Origin: Jatrophihabitans cynanchi
GTDB taxonomy: Bacteria; Actinomycetota; Actinomycetes; Mycobacteriales; Jatrophihabitantaceae
Direction of reading: 5' to 3'
Length of the DNA: 64,000 nt
Assembly: GCF_027247405.1 (NCBI RefSeq)
Contig: NZ_CP097463.1
Span: forward strand, 1,674,001 to 1,738,000
Position 1 is the stretch's first letter. The number at the start of each line of letters is the position of its first letter. The notes under the pieces are model-generated. The model did no database searches and was not told the origin of the DNA. It saw only the letters and a list, made by a program, of their open reading frames with translations. Shown here one piece after another: positions 1 to 8,384 of this stretch. Position numbers and translations under genes: made by a program.

Positions 1-725
1 GCCGTCGCCCCGGCCTCCTGGATGTGGTAGCCGGAGATCGAGATCGAGTTGAACTTCGGCATCCGCCGGCTGGTGAACCGGAAGATGTCGCTGATGATCC
101 GCATCGACGGCGCAGGCGGGTAGATGTAGGTGTTGCGGACCATGAACTCCTTGAGGATGTCGTTCTGGATGGTCCCGGTGAGCTGTTCCGGCGTGACGCC
201 CTGCTCCTCGGCGGCGACGACGTAGAGCGCGAGCACGGGCAGCACGGCACCGTTCATGGTCATGCTCACGGACATGCGATCGAGCGGGATGCCGTCGAAC
301 AGCTCGCGCATGTCGTAGATCGAATCGATCGCGACGCCGGCCATCCCGACGTCGCCGATGACGCGCGGGTTGTCGCTGTCGTAACCGCGGTGGGTGGGCA
401 GGTCGAACGCGATCGACAGGCCCTTCTGCCCCATCGCCAGGTTGCGCCGGTAGAAGGCGTTGGATTCGGTGGCGGTGGAGAACCCGGCGTACTGCCGGAT
501 CGTCCACGGCTGGTTGACGTACATCGTCGGGTACGGCCCACGCAGGAACGGCGCGATCCCCGGGTAGGTGTCCAGGAAGTCCAGGCCGGCCAGGTCGTCG
601 GCGGTGTACAGCGACGGGACGGCGATGCCCTCCGGCGTCTGCCACTGTTGGCCGCGCTGCAGGTGCGGCGGCGGCGTGTCGCCCTGCTCAGAGGCCAACG
701 CAGCCGAGCTGAAGTCGGGGATCAT
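1..725 (-). CDS. mutB: methylmalonyl-CoA mutase large subunit, N-terminal part (runs off the left edge)
   Basis: Adenosylcobalamin-dependent isomerisation of (R)-methylmalonyl-CoA and succinyl-CoA. About 241 N-terminal residues of the catalytic alpha chain are in the window; the rest of the barrel and the B12-binding domain lie beyond base 1. Visible family motifs: RGPYPTMY (about 63-70), [15 protein letters not shown] (about 75-89), [10 protein letters not shown] (about 154-163) and [10 protein letters not shown] near the window edge, all from the acyl-CoA-binding TIM barrel. The ATG at 723-725 overlaps the mutA stop in an ATGA junction, so translation is coupled to the small subunit. The neighbourhood (mutA upstream; sucCD and a separate B12-binding protein 60 kb away) fits propionyl-CoA catabolism or methylmalonyl-CoA supply. 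Identity is secure; completeness cannot be judged. Confidence 0.95.
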   Translation of the reverse strand, partial: MIPDFSSAALASEQGDTPPPHLQRGQQWQTPEGIAVPSLYTADDLAGLDFLDTYPGIAPFLRGPYPTMYVNQPWTIRQYAGFSTATESNAFYRRNLAMGQKGLSIAFDLPTHRGYDSDNPRVIGDVGMAGVAIDSIYDMRELFDGIPLDRMSVSMTMNGAVLPVLALYVVAAEEQGVTPEQLTGTIQNDILKEFMVRNTYIYPPAPSMRIISDIFRFTSRRMPKFNSISISGYHIQEAGAT

Positions 726-2557
726 GCCGTGCCTCCGAGGACGTCGAGCGTGGCGCGCAGCACGGACAGCGCGTCGCAGCCGGCGAACAGGTAGCCGTCG
801 ATCCCGGCGCTCTGGTAGCGGTTCAGCCGCTCGCCGGGCTGGCCGGCCAGCCAGATGTGTTGCGCGCCCGCCGCCTTCAGCGCGGCCGCTTCGGACTCGG
901 CACGCTCGGCGTAGATCGTGTCGGACGAGCACAGGCAGGCGACGGTGCTGCCGCTCTTGGCGAACGCCTCGACGAGCTCGTCCGGCTCGCCCGTGCCGAC
1001 GACCGAGGCGATGCCTCCTGCCGCGAACAGGTTGGCCGCGAAGCCGGCGCGCGACGAGTGCGCGGCGACCGGGCCGAGTGCGGCGAGGAAGACGGTCGGG
1101 CGTTCCGCCGCGGCGTCAGCGCGGTCGCGCAGCGCCTCGAACTCCTCGGCGTACCGGTGCGCTTCGAGCGGCCCGCCGGTGGGGACGGACGGTGCCGCCG
1201 GGCGGGTGACCGGCAACTCCTGCAGGAACGCGAACTCGCTGATGCCGGTGAGCGGCGCGCGGCGGTGCGCGACGTCGGCGGCGCGGCGCTCGTACGTCGA
1301 GCGCAGCAGCTCGCCGATCGACCCGCCGTCGAGCGCGGCCAGCGCGCCCCCGTCGCGTTCGATGCCGGTGAAGACGTCCCAGGCGGCGGTGGCCAGCTGG
1401 TCGGTGCGCGACTCGACGTACCAGGAGCCGCCGGCCGCGTCCACGACCCGGGCCAGCGAGGACTCGTCGTGCAAGATCGCGGACGTGTTGCGGCCAATGC
1501 GCCGCGCGAAGTCGTCCGGCAGCCCGATCGCCGAGTCGAACGGCAGGACGGTGACCGCCTCGGCCCCGCCGATCGCGCCGGCGAAGCAGCCGATCGTGGT
1601 GCGCAGCAGGTTCACCCAGGGATCGCGTTGCGTCAGCATGGCGGCCGACGTCACCGCGTGCTGACGCTGGCCCGCGGCGCCGGTGGTCGCCTCGCACAGC
1701 TCGGCGACGCGGCTCCAGACCCGGCGCGCCGCCCGCAGCTTGGCGATGCCGGCGAACTGGTCGGCGGTCACGGCGAAGCGGAACTCCAGCGCTGCGAGCG
1801 CGTCGTCCACACAAAGACCGGCCCCGGTCAGCGCGCGCAGGTAGGCGACGCCGACCGACGTGGCGATCGCGATCTCCTGCGCGTCGCTCGCCCCCGCGTC
1901 GTGATAGACGGTGGCGTCGACCGTGGCCACCCGCAGCCCGGGCGCCGGCCCGGCCAGCTCGGCGAGCGCGGGAAGCAGCGTGAGGTCCGCATCCGCACCG
2001 GTACGGGCGCGCAACCCGATCGGGTCGGCACCGGTCGAGCCGCGCAGCTCGGCGAGCGCGACACCGGTCTGCTCGGCCCTCCCGAGCAGAGCTTGCACCG
2101 CTCGGTAGGTGTCGGCGCCGGCATCCAGCACGATCGGCGCCAGGTCCAGGTGCACGCCGTCGAGCACCTTGCCGAGGTCGTCGACCGCGGCGCCGCCGGC
2201 ACCGAGCACCAGCCACAGCGACGTCGCGCCACCCGTCAGGTCGGCCAGCACCGCGGCGTTGGCACGGCCCGGATCCGGGTCGGCGTGCCGCGCCCGGACG
2301 TCCCAAGCAGTGTGCTCCGCGCTCGCACCGCGCACGTACGGCGAACTTCCCGGCGCTCCCGTGGGCACCGAAGGCGCGTCCTCGGCCGTGTACAGCGCCT
2401 TGATCGTGATGCCGTCGTAGCTCACCGAGCGCAGCGCGTCCTCGGCGTCCGCCGCGTCGGTGCCGGACCTGGCCAGGACGGCGGCGACCAGTTCACGCCA
2501 CTGCGCACGCGTGGCGCCGGGGAACTGGGCGGCCAGCGGAAGAATCGCCTCGGACAT
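722..2557 (-). CDS. mutA: methylmalonyl-CoA mutase small subunit
   Basis: Non-catalytic partner of MutB in the heterodimeric mutase. The 611-residue length is typical of the small chain, which keeps the barrel plus Rossmann-like fold but lacks a working B12 site. No DxHxxG cobalamin motif is seen in the C-terminal part (which contains [20 protein letters not shown]), as expected. An ATG at 2555-2557 ([14 protein letters not shown]) was chosen over an upstream in-frame ATG at 2608 because a TACGAT hexamer lies 6 nt before it and the extra residues look non-coding. The 3' end overlaps mutB by 4 nt. Confidence 0.92.
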   Translation of the reverse strand: MSEAILPLAAQFPGATRAQWRELVAAVLARSGTDAADAEDALRSVSYDGITIKALYTAEDAPSVPTGAPGSSPYVRGASAEHTAWDVRARHADPDPGRANAAVLADLTGGATSLWLVLGAGGAAVDDLGKVLDGVHLDLAPIVLDAGADTYRAVQALLGRAEQTGVALAELRGSTGADPIGLRARTGADADLTLLPALAELAGPAPGLRVATVDATVYHDAGASDAQEIAIATSVGVAYLRALTGAGLCVDDALAALEFRFAVTADQFAGIAKLRAARRVWSRVAELCEATTGAAGQRQHAVTSAAMLTQRDPWVNLLRTTIGCFAGAIGGAEAVTVLPFDSAIGLPDDFARRIGRNTSAILHDESSLARVVDAAGGSWYVESRTDQLATAAWDVFTGIERDGGALAALDGGSIGELLRSTYERRAADVAHRRAPLTGISEFAFLQELPVTRPAAPSVPTGGPLEAHRYAEEFEALRDRADAAAERPTVFLAALGPVAAHSSRAGFAANLFAAGGIASVVGTGEPDELVEAFAKSGSTVACLCSSDTIYAERAESEAAALKAAGAQHIWLAGQPGERLNRYQSAGIDGYLFAGCDALSVLRATLDVLGGTA

Positions 2558-2563
2558 TGCCGC

Positions 2564-2569
2564 ATCGTA
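2564..2569 (-). promoter_or_regulatory. -10-like hexamer of a probable leaderless mutAB transcript
   Basis: TACGAT on the minus strand, 6 nt before the mutA ATG, with no Shine-Dalgarno between. Same layout as a dozen other genes here. No convincing -35 was seen; start-site mapping is absent. Confidence 0.45.
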
Positions 2570-2687
2570 TGGCGCGCAGCCCGCGGGTGACCTGCGGAGG
2601 TGGCCCATCTCTCGTGCCGCCTATACGCCGTTGCGCACCGAAATGGAAGGCGCGGAACCGACCCGATTCGTCTACCGTTGTGATCAT

Positions 2688-3020
2688 ATGGAGGCCATGA
2701 CGACGAGGGCGACGCGGCAGGTCCGCGTCGTTGCCGTCATGGCCGCTCTGCTGTGTGCCTTCGCCGCATTCGGCCCGCTGGTCGCCCGCGAGGCCGGCCC
2801 CGCCCATTCGCGGATGCACCTGGTCAAGGTCGTCAACCCGGCCTCGGCCGACCAGCACGGCACCACCACCAAGTTCGACCAGCCGGTGGTGGCGGCGGTC
2901 CCGGTCCAGGACGTGTACGCCTCGGCGCTCAGCGTGCGCCCGAGCGAGTCGGCGCAGAGCACCCACCACACCACGGTCCGGACCCCGGCCAACCGGGGAC
3001 CGCCCTCGTTGACGAGCTGA
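2688..3020 (+). CDS. small exported hypothetical protein
   Basis: Unrecognised 110-residue protein. An N-terminal basic stretch (TTRATRQVR) is followed by a hydrophobic run at about residues 13-33 (VVAVMAALLCAFAAFGPLV), consistent with a signal peptide or single membrane anchor. The remainder is polar, rich in Thr, Ser and His, with no cysteine pair or catalytic motif. The ATG at 2688 was chosen; ATG 2697 in the same frame is an alternative and follows GGAGG, but with very short spacing. TACCGT lies 9 nt upstream of 2688. Antisense frames are also open here, so reality as a gene is moderately supported, mainly by the signal-like segment and the compact end before the next gene. Confidence 0.5.
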   Translation: MEAMTTRATRQVRVVAVMAALLCAFAAFGPLVAREAGPAHSRMHLVKVVNPASADQHGTTTKFDQPVVAAVPVQDVYASALSVRPSESAQSTHHTTVRTPANRGPPSLTS

Positions 3021-3072
3021 CCGCACCTCCCGCCGCTCGCGGGAGGCCAGGCTTCGTCAACGAGGAGTACTC

Positions 3073-3429
3073 ATGACCCAATCCGCAGCGCCCGCTGCAC
3101 GTGGCGCCCCGGTGCCCGATACCCAACTCGCCGTCCTGCGCGGCATGCTCGAACAGCAGCGCCGGTTCCGGCTCGACCAGCTCGAGCAGTTGCAGCGCTC
3201 GGACCAGCTCGGCCTGCTCAGCGGCAGCGACCGCGAGATCAGCGACTCGCTGATCCGCGGCGCGCGCGCCGCGCTGCGCGACGTCGTCGACGCCTTGCAG
3301 CGCATGGCCGACGGCCGTTACGGCCGCTGCCGCCGCTGCGGCACGGCACTGGCCCCCGAGCGGCTCGAGGTACTGCCGCAGGTGAGCCTGTGCATGCCCT
3401 GCCAGCGCGAGGAGCAGGCGGACGACTGA
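3073..3429 (+). CDS. TraR/DksA-family zinc-finger protein
   Basis: 118-residue protein with a helical N-terminal half (about 20-80) and a C-terminal four-cysteine zinc finger: C86-x2-C89 and C107-x2-C110, the DksA/TraR C4 signature. DksA-like proteins bind the RNA polymerase secondary channel and change promoter response to ppGpp; short actinobacterial members (such as RbpA-unrelated CarD-era DksA homologues) are less well characterised. A good ribosome site (GAGGAG) sits at 3060-3066, 7-8 nt before the ATG, which fixes the start. The N-terminal coiled coil lacks an obvious DxxDxA tip, so a classical DksA effect on initiation is uncertain. Confidence 0.85.
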   Translation: MTQSAAPAARGAPVPDTQLAVLRGMLEQQRRFRLDQLEQLQRSDQLGLLSGSDREISDSLIRGARAALRDVVDALQRMADGRYGRCRRCGTALAPERLEVLPQVSLCMPCQREEQADD

Positions 3430-3458
3430 CGCCGCGCGGTGAATGACCGTCGGGCCGT

Positions 3459-3464
3459 TAGGCT
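3459..3464 (+). promoter_or_regulatory. -10-like hexamer of the PNP gene
   Basis: TAGGCT ending 8 nt before the ATG at 3473, no Shine-Dalgarno in between; fits a leaderless mRNA. Confidence 0.45.
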
Positions 3465-3472
3465 CGGCGGTC

Positions 3473-4300
3473 ATGGAGCACCAGACGGTAGAGGGCGCGG
3501 GCCGACCGCCCGCCGATCCGGCGACGGTGGCCAAGGACGCCGCCGCGGCACTGGCCGAGCGGACCGGCGTCGCCTCACATGACGTCGCGATCGTGCTCGG
3601 CTCCGGCTGGGTGCCCGCGATCGACGCCCTGGGCACGCCCACCGCCGAGGTCACCGTCACCGAGCTGCCGGGTTTCCTGCCGCCGAGCGTCGAGGGCCAC
3701 GCCGGCCGGATCCGTTCGCTGGACGTGTCCGGGGTGCGGGTGCTCGCCTTCCTCGGCCGCACCCACTTCTACGAGGGGCGCGGCGTGGAGCCGGTCGTGC
3801 ACGGCGTCCGGGTGGCGGCAGCCGCAGGGTGCCGCACGATCGTGCTGACCAACGCGTGCGGCGGGCTGCGTCCGGGCATGCAGGTGGGCGATCCGGTACT
3901 GATCAGCGACCACCTGAACCTGACCTGGCGCTCCCCGCTGGTCGGCGCCCGGTTCGTCGACCTCACCGACCTGTACTCGGCCCGGCTGCGCGCCCTGGTC
4001 CGCGAGATCGACCCGAGCATCAGCGAGGGTGTCTACGCGATGTTCCCCGGCCCGCAGTACGAGACGCCCGCCGAGGTCCGGATGGCCGGCGTGCTCGGCG
4101 CCGACCTGGTCGGCATGTCCACCGTGCTGGAGGCGATCGCCGCGCGCGCCGAGGGTTGCGATGTGCTCGGCCTGTCGCTGGTGACGAACCTGGCGGCCGG
4201 GCTGGGCGACCCGCTGGACCACGAAGAGGTGCTGGCTGCCGGCCGCGCCGCCGCGTCCCGGATGGGGGAACTGCTCGCCCGGCTCGTTCCGCAGCTGTGA
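3473..4300 (+). CDS. punA: purine nucleoside phosphorylase (trimeric type)
   Basis: Phosphorolysis of inosine/guanosine and deoxy forms to base plus (deoxy)ribose-1-phosphate in the cytoplasm. 275 residues, the normal length of low-molecular-mass trimeric PNPs. Motifs: IVLGSGW phosphate loop near the N terminus, [13 protein letters not shown], the GPQYETPAE substrate loop, [10 protein letters not shown] and LVTNLAAG. The sequence is close to mycobacterial PunA as I recall it. The ATG at 3473 is preferred to 3443 because the extra residues ([10 protein letters not shown]) are translated intergenic DNA and a -10-like TAGGCT precedes 3473. It is first in a three-gene run; the product sugar-1-phosphate could be passed to the phosphohexomutase-like enzyme two genes on. 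Confidence 0.93.
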   Translation: MEHQTVEGAGRPPADPATVAKDAAAALAERTGVASHDVAIVLGSGWVPAIDALGTPTAEVTVTELPGFLPPSVEGHAGRIRSLDVSGVRVLAFLGRTHFYEGRGVEPVVHGVRVAAAAGCRTIVLTNACGGLRPGMQVGDPVLISDHLNLTWRSPLVGARFVDLTDLYSARLRALVREIDPSISEGVYAMFPGPQYETPAEVRMAGVLGADLVGMSTVLEAIAARAEGCDVLGLSLVTNLAAGLGDPLDHEEVLAAGRAAASRMGELLARLVPQL

Positions 4301-4851
4301 GCGTGACGGTCCTGGTCACCGGCGCGGCCGGGCGCATCGGCGCGACGCTGTGCGAGCGGCTGCCCGCGCTCGGCTGGAACGTCCGCCCGTTCGACCTGGT
4401 CCCGGTGGGCGGCGCCCCGGCGGGCGAGGTGACCAGCGCGCGCGACCTGGACGCGGCGCTGGACGGGGTGAGCGAGGCGCTCGGGCGCTACTACGCCGAC
4501 CGCTACGGCCTACGGGTCGCCTGCCTGCGCATCGGCACGTTCGCACCGCGGCCGCCTGACCGCCGCGCGCTGGCCGACTGGCTCTCACCCGGCGACTGCG
4601 CCCGGCTGGTGGACGCCTGCCTGCGGTCGCCGCAGCTCGACTACGCCGTGGTGTGGGGCGTCTCGGCGAACGCCCGGCGCGGCTGGTCACTGGACGAGGC
4701 GCTGGCCCTCGGCTACCGGCCCGAGGACGACGCGGAGGCCTACGCGGCCGATCTCGGCGACGCGTGCTCCTACGATTCGGACGGCTACGTGGGCGGGGGC
4801 TTCACCTCGCCCGGATTCGGGATCGACGAGGTGGCTGCGCGTGCGCGATGA
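4297..4851 (+). CDS. uronate-dehydrogenase-like NAD-binding protein, internally deleted
   Basis: Resembles the extended-SDR uronate dehydrogenase/NAD-dependent epimerase family, but only 184 residues against about 260. The N terminus has the Rossmann motif VTGAAGRIG. The C-terminal third matches the family well: [25 protein letters not shown] and VVWGVSAN. Between LDAALDGV (about residue 50) and [13 protein letters not shown] roughly 70 residues are missing in frame, including the AGxxx strand, the catalytic Ser and the YxxSK Tyr/Lys. The product should therefore be inactive unless repurposed. A GTG start at 4297 overlaps the PNP stop (GTGA); GTG 4303 is an alternative. The stop overlaps the next gene by 11 bp, so the frame has been maintained in the operon. 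Could be a recent in-frame deletion allele. Confidence 0.75.
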   Translation: MSVTVLVTGAAGRIGATLCERLPALGWNVRPFDLVPVGGAPAGEVTSARDLDAALDGVSEALGRYYADRYGLRVACLRIGTFAPRPPDRRALADWLSPGDCARLVDACLRSPQLDYAVVWGVSANARRGWSLDEALALGYRPEDDAEAYAADLGDACSYDSDGYVGGGFTSPGFGIDEVAARAR

Positions 4852-6559
4852 GGAACTGCGGGGACGGGTCGAGGCCTGGCTCGCCGACGAGGTGGACGAC
4901 GCCGCGGCCGCCGAACTGCGCGTGCTGCTGGACGCGGCCGAAGGCGGCGCTGCCGAGCGCGGTGCTGCCGAGCGCGGTGCTGCCGAGCGCGGTGCTGCCG
5001 AGCGCGGTGCTGCCGAGCGCGGTGCTGCCGAGCGCGGTGCCGCCGAGCGCGGTGCCGACAGCCAGGCGGCCGAGGCCGAGCTGGTCGACCGGTTCCGCGG
5101 CCCGCTGACCTTCGGCACCGCCGGGCTTCGCGGTCCGGTGCGGGCCGGCCCCAACGGGATGAACCGGGTGGTGGTGCGCCGCGCCGCCGCGGGCCTGGCC
5201 GCGTGGCTGACCGCGCAGGGGCGCTCCGGCGAACCGGTGGTGGTCGGCTACGACGGCCGGCACGGGTCGGCCGAGTTCGCGCACGACTCGGCGGCGATCT
5301 TCGCCGCGGCGGGTTTCGACGCCCGGTTGCTGCCGCGGTTGTTGCCCACCCCGGTGCTCGCGTTCGCGGTGCAGCACCTGGGCGCGGCCGCCGGCGTGAT
5401 GGTGACCGCGTCGCACAACCCGCCACAGGACAACGGCTACAAGGTGTACGTGGCCGACGGCGCGCAGATCGCCCCGCCGGTCGACGTCGAGATCGAAGCG
5501 GCCATCCGAGCGGTCGCCTCGGCGCGGGGCGTCCCGCTGTCGGACCGCTACACCGTGCTGGGCGAGGACATCGTCGACGCGTACGTCGGCGCGGTTGCCG
5601 GCCTGATCGGGCCGGGCTCGCGGGAGGTGCGCATCGTGCACACCGCGATGCACGGCGTGGGCACCGAGGTGATCACGAAGGTGTTCGCCGCCGCCGGGTT
5701 CGCGCCGATGCACGGCGTCCCGCAGCAGGCTGCGCCGGACGCCGACTTCCCGACCGTCTCGTTCCCGAACCCCGAGGAGACCGGAGCGCTCGACCTCGCG
5801 CTGGCGCTGGCCCGCGAGCAGGACGCCGACCTGGTGATCGCGAACGATCCCGACGCGGACCGGTGCGCGGTCGCCGTGCCGGACGCCTCCGGTGAGTGGC
5901 GCATGCTGCGCGGTGATCAGGTCGGTGTGCTGCTCGCCGATGCCCTGCTGCGCAAGGGGGTTCGTGGCACGTACGCGACGACGATCGTGTCGTCCTCGAT
6001 GCTCGGCGCGATGGCGGCACGCAACCAGGTGCCGTACCGCGAAACGCTGACCGGCTTCAAGTGGATCTCCCGGGCCGCGCCGGATCTCGTGTTCGGCTAC
6101 GAGGAGGCGCTGGGCTACGCGGTCGCGCCGGAACTGGTGCGCGACAAGGACGGCATCAGCGCCGCGCTGCTGGTGGCCGAGCTCGCGGCGGCGCTCAAGG
6201 CCGACGGCTCCTCGCTCACGCAGCGGCTCGAACAGCTGTACGCCGAGTACGGCCGGTACGCGACCGACCAGGTGTCCGTGCGGGTCGAGGATCTCGCGCT
6301 GATCGCGGCGATGATGCAACGGCTGCGCGCCCGGCCGCCGACCCAGCTGCTCGGCCGGCCGGTCACGGTCGAGGACCTGCTGCCGGACAACGACGTGCTG
6401 CGCCTGCGCTGGCAAGGCGGGCGCGTGGTGATCCGGCCGTCCGGCACCGAGCCGAAGCTGAAGGCCTATCTCGAGGTGATCGTTCCCGACGGCGACGCGG
6501 CGCACGCTGCCGAGTTGCTCGCGCACCTGCGCGGCGAGGTCGGCGCGGCGCTGGCCTGA
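4841..6559 (+). CDS. phosphomannomutase/phosphoglucomutase-family enzyme, candidate phosphopentomutase
   Basis: Alpha-D-phosphohexomutase superfamily, 572 residues, full length. Four hallmark sites are intact: GTAGLRG near residue 93, the phosphoserine loop TASHNPP (Ser about 191), the metal loop DPDADR (about 336-341), the sugar loop GYEEALGY, and the phosphate-binding RPSGTEPK (about 532). These enzymes move phosphate between C1 and C6 (or C5) of sugars. In actinobacteria this gene sits beside PNP and deoC and has been proposed to act on (deoxy)ribose-1-phosphate; that substrate is inference here. The N-terminal extension carries seven GAAER repeats, absent from typical homologues. The GTG start at 4841 overlaps the preceding gene. 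Confidence 0.9.
   Translation: MRDEELRGRVEAWLADEVDDAAAAELRVLLDAAEGGAAERGAAERGAAERGAAERGAAERGAAERGAAERGADSQAAEAELVDRFRGPLTFGTAGLRGPVRAGPNGMNRVVVRRAAAGLAAWLTAQGRSGEPVVVGYDGRHGSAEFAHDSAAIFAAAGFDARLLPRLLPTPVLAFAVQHLGAAAGVMVTASHNPPQDNGYKVYVADGAQIAPPVDVEIEAAIRAVASARGVPLSDRYTVLGEDIVDAYVGAVAGLIGPGSREVRIVHTAMHGVGTEVITKVFAAAGFAPMHGVPQQAAPDADFPTVSFPNPEETGALDLALALAREQDADLVIANDPDADRCAVAVPDASGEWRMLRGDQVGVLLADALLRKGVRGTYATTIVSSSMLGAMAARNQVPYRETLTGFKWISRAAPDLVFGYEEALGYAVAPELVRDKDGISAALLVAELAAALKADGSSLTQRLEQLYAEYGRYATDQVSVRVEDLALIAAMMQRLRARPPTQLLGRPVTVEDLLPDNDVLRLRWQGGRVVIRPSGTEPKLKAYLEVIVPDGDAAHAAELLAHLRGEVGAALA
4946..5050 (+). repeat. 15-bp minisatellite, seven copies, inside the hexomutase gene
   Basis: Seven exact 15-bp periods. 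The five central copies are identical (GGTGCTGCCGAGCGC); the first and last differ by one base each. Each copy encodes GAAER, so copy-number change keeps frame. It lies in an N-terminal helical linker (residues 36-70) before the catalytic GTAGLRG loop, where expansion should be tolerated. Near identity of copies indicates recent slippage. Confidence 0.97.
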
Positions 6560-6571
6560 CCCCGGCGGCCG

Positions 6572-7525
6572 TCAGGCGCCGGCGTACCCGACCACGGCGT
6601 CGGTGGCGAAGCCGGCCAGCAGCCCGATGAGCAGGCCGATCGCGAGCAGGTCGGGCCGCTTGGCGCGGGCCGCGACACCGAGCAACTGGGTGACGACGTA
6701 GATGATCGATCCCGCGGCCAGGGTCAGGAACACGACGCTGACCGCCTCACTCGTGAAGCCGTGCCCGACGATCGTGCCGACGAAGGTCGGGCCGCCGCCG
6801 ATCAGCGCGAGCAGCAGCAGGAATCCCCAGGACGGCCGGCGGGCCGAGCCGTCGTCGTCCAGGTCGCCGGCGAGCGGGGCGACGATGCCGAAGCCCTCGG
6901 TCGCGTTGTGCAGGCCGAAGCCGATCACCAGCATCGTCGCGAGCGCGATCTCGCCGGACGCCGCCGACTGGCCGATCGCGAGCCCCTCGGCGAAGTTGTG
7001 CAGCCCGATCCCCACCGCGATCAGCAACGCGAGGCGCCGCGCGGGTGACCAGCCGGCGATCCCCGGGATCCGCACCGGGCGCACCTGCACCGCGGTTCCG
7101 GCCAGCGCCGGGCCCGGCTCGGGCGGTGCGACGACGGGGTTGCCGGCCGGGCCGGCGATCTCGGTCCGGTCGGCGGCCGCGGCCGCTGCCCGGGCGGTCA
7201 CCCGTGCCGTCGTCGCTGCCATATAGCGCTCGTAGCCGACGAGCGACAGCAGCCCGACGCTCACCCCGAGCACGAACAGCGCGCCGTAGCCGAACGCCGG
7301 GGCGAGCCCGCCGACGTGGTCGTGCGCGGCCGACAGCGCGCCGTCGATCGGCTCCCACGCGGCGGACAGCACGTCCCAGACGAGGAACAGCAAGATGCCG
7401 ACCGCGATCGCGTTGAGCAGCAGGCGCAGCGAGGGCATCGGGCGCCGGATCCTGCCGAGCGGGATGCCGAGGACGATGGTGACACCCGCGATCAGGCCGA
7501 GGATCAGTGTCTTCGTAAGGGACAT
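6572..7525 (-). CDS. ZIP-family metal transporter
   Basis: Inner-membrane divalent metal (Zn, Fe or Mn) uptake permease, 317 residues, about eight hydrophobic segments. The two metal-channel helices carry HNFAEG and HNATEG, the ZIP signature in TM4 and TM5. The cytoplasmic loop between TM3 and TM4 is long, Ala/Pro-rich and lacks the usual His cluster. The ATG at 7523-7525 (MSLTKTLILG) is preceded by GGAG at 5-6 nt spacing; the 25 residues upstream in the same frame overlap the operator and look untranslated. A DtxR/IdeR-like operator directly upstream points to iron- or manganese-dependent control, arguing for Fe/Mn as substrates, though the family is commonly zinc-linked. Confidence 0.85.
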   Translation of the reverse strand: MSLTKTLILGLIAGVTIVLGIPLGRIRRPMPSLRLLLNAIAVGILLFLVWDVLSAAWEPIDGALSAAHDHVGGLAPAFGYGALFVLGVSVGLLSLVGYERYMAATTARVTARAAAAAADRTEIAGPAGNPVVAPPEPGPALAGTAVQVRPVRIPGIAGWSPARRLALLIAVGIGLHNFAEGLAIGQSAASGEIALATMLVIGFGLHNATEGFGIVAPLAGDLDDDGSARRPSWGFLLLLALIGGGPTFVGTIVGHGFTSEAVSVVFLTLAAGSIIYVVTQLLGVAARAKRPDLLAIGLLIGLLAGFATDAVVGYAGA

Positions 7526-7538
7526 CAACGCTCCAGGA

Positions 7539-7557
7539 TTAGGTCTGCCTAACCTTA
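7539..7557 (-). promoter_or_regulatory. iron-box-like operator (DtxR/IdeR type) before the ZIP gene
   Basis: On the minus strand the 19 bases read TAAGGTTAGGCAGACCTAA, matching the DtxR/IdeR consensus TTAGGTTAGGCTAACCTAA at 16 of 19 positions with clear dyad symmetry. It ends 13 nt before the ATG, where repressor binding would block transcription initiation. The match is read from sequence; the regulator gene is not in the window. Confidence 0.75.
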
Positions 7558-7616
7558 CAAACGGCCGCGACCTGTGCAAACGCCGGGATCGCCCCGGCAC
7601 ACACAGCCGCTGCCTC

Positions 7617-7622
7617 TATCGT
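7617..7622 (+). promoter_or_regulatory. -10-like hexamer of the PAP2 gene
   Basis: TATCGT ending 6 nt before the GTG at 7629; supports that start and a leaderless transcript. Confidence 0.45.
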
Positions 7623-7628
7623 CACGGA

Positions 7629-8384
7629 GTGACTCGGCCCAAGATCATCTCTGCGCCGCTCGGCCGCGCGGTCGCGGTGCTCGCGTTGACCGGAGCGGTG
7701 CTTCTCGCGGTGGGCCTGACCGTCGGCCTGACCCTGATCGGCCGGCACGGCAACGGGCCGGTGCGCGGCCTGGACCGGCACGTGGGGAACTGGTTCCTCG
7801 ACCATCGCTACCTCATCGGCCTGGCGAAGGCGATCGCGACCGTGGGCGATGCCGCGCTTCTCGGGGTGGTGTGCGTCGTGCTGACGCTCGCACTGCTCGC
7901 GTGGCGGCGCACGCCGATCATGCTGGCGCCGCTGGCCGGTTACCTCGGCGGCGAGGGACTGGTCTACCTCACCCGCGCCGTCGTGCACCGCGACCGGCCG
8001 CCGACGGCCGACTACCCGGCACCCGGTGCCCTGGCCGGCATCCACGAGACGAGCTGGTCGTTCCCGTCCGGACACGCCACCGCGGTGACCGCCGTGCTGT
8101 TCGCCGGGCTCGGCGTCGTGGCGCTGTCGCGCCGCGCGCTCTGGCCGTGGCTGGTCGCCGCCGCCGGCTCGCTCTACGTCGCGGCGAGCAGGCTCGATCT
8201 GGGCGTGCACTGGTTCACCGACGTCGCGACCGGTTGGGTGCTGGGCACGGTGTGGGGCGTGACGGTCGCGCTGGTCGCCGTCCGGCTGGCGGTCGGCTAC
8301 GGGGTGGCGGCGAACCGGTACGAGCGGCCGCGCCATTCGTCCAGCACCGCCGTGTCGACCAGAGGGCCGGCCGACGGGCCGTAG
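7629..8384 (+). CDS. PAP2-family membrane phosphatase
   Basis: Type 2 phosphatidic acid phosphatase / undecaprenyl-pyrophosphate phosphatase-like protein, 251 residues, six predicted membrane helices. The three catalytic blocks are present: block 1 around HRDRPP, block 2 FPSGHATA with the conserved Ser-Gly-His, and block 3 SRLDLGVHWFTD with the nucleophilic His. The active site should face the periplasmic side and act on lipid phosphates or pyrophosphates. The exact substrate cannot be told from sequence. The GTG at 7629 is supported by the hexamer upstream; longer in-frame starts would overlap the ZIP operator. The last 88 bp overlap the convergent lipoprotein gene. Confidence 0.85.
   Translation: MTRPKIISAPLGRAVAVLALTGAVLLAVGLTVGLTLIGRHGNGPVRGLDRHVGNWFLDHRYLIGLAKAIATVGDAALLGVVCVVLTLALLAWRRTPIMLAPLAGYLGGEGLVYLTRAVVHRDRPPTADYPAPGALAGIHETSWSFPSGHATAVTAVLFAGLGVVALSRRALWPWLVAAAGSLYVAASRLDLGVHWFTDVATGWVLGTVWGVTVALVAVRLAVGYGVAANRYERPRHSSSTAVSTRGPADGP

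Noticed and set aside
857-2590. Long open frame on the plus strand across mutA
   Set aside because: Antisense shadow: Arg/Gly-rich with no family motif, produced by the GC-rich third positions of mutA.
3443-3472. Upstream ATG start for PNP
   Set aside because: Ten extra residues with no homology; the hexamer TAGGCT would be inside the coding region.
4946-5050. Seven-copy repeat as a possible regulatory iteron array
   Set aside because: Lies inside a coding frame and keeps it; period 15 bp and translation GAAER explain it.
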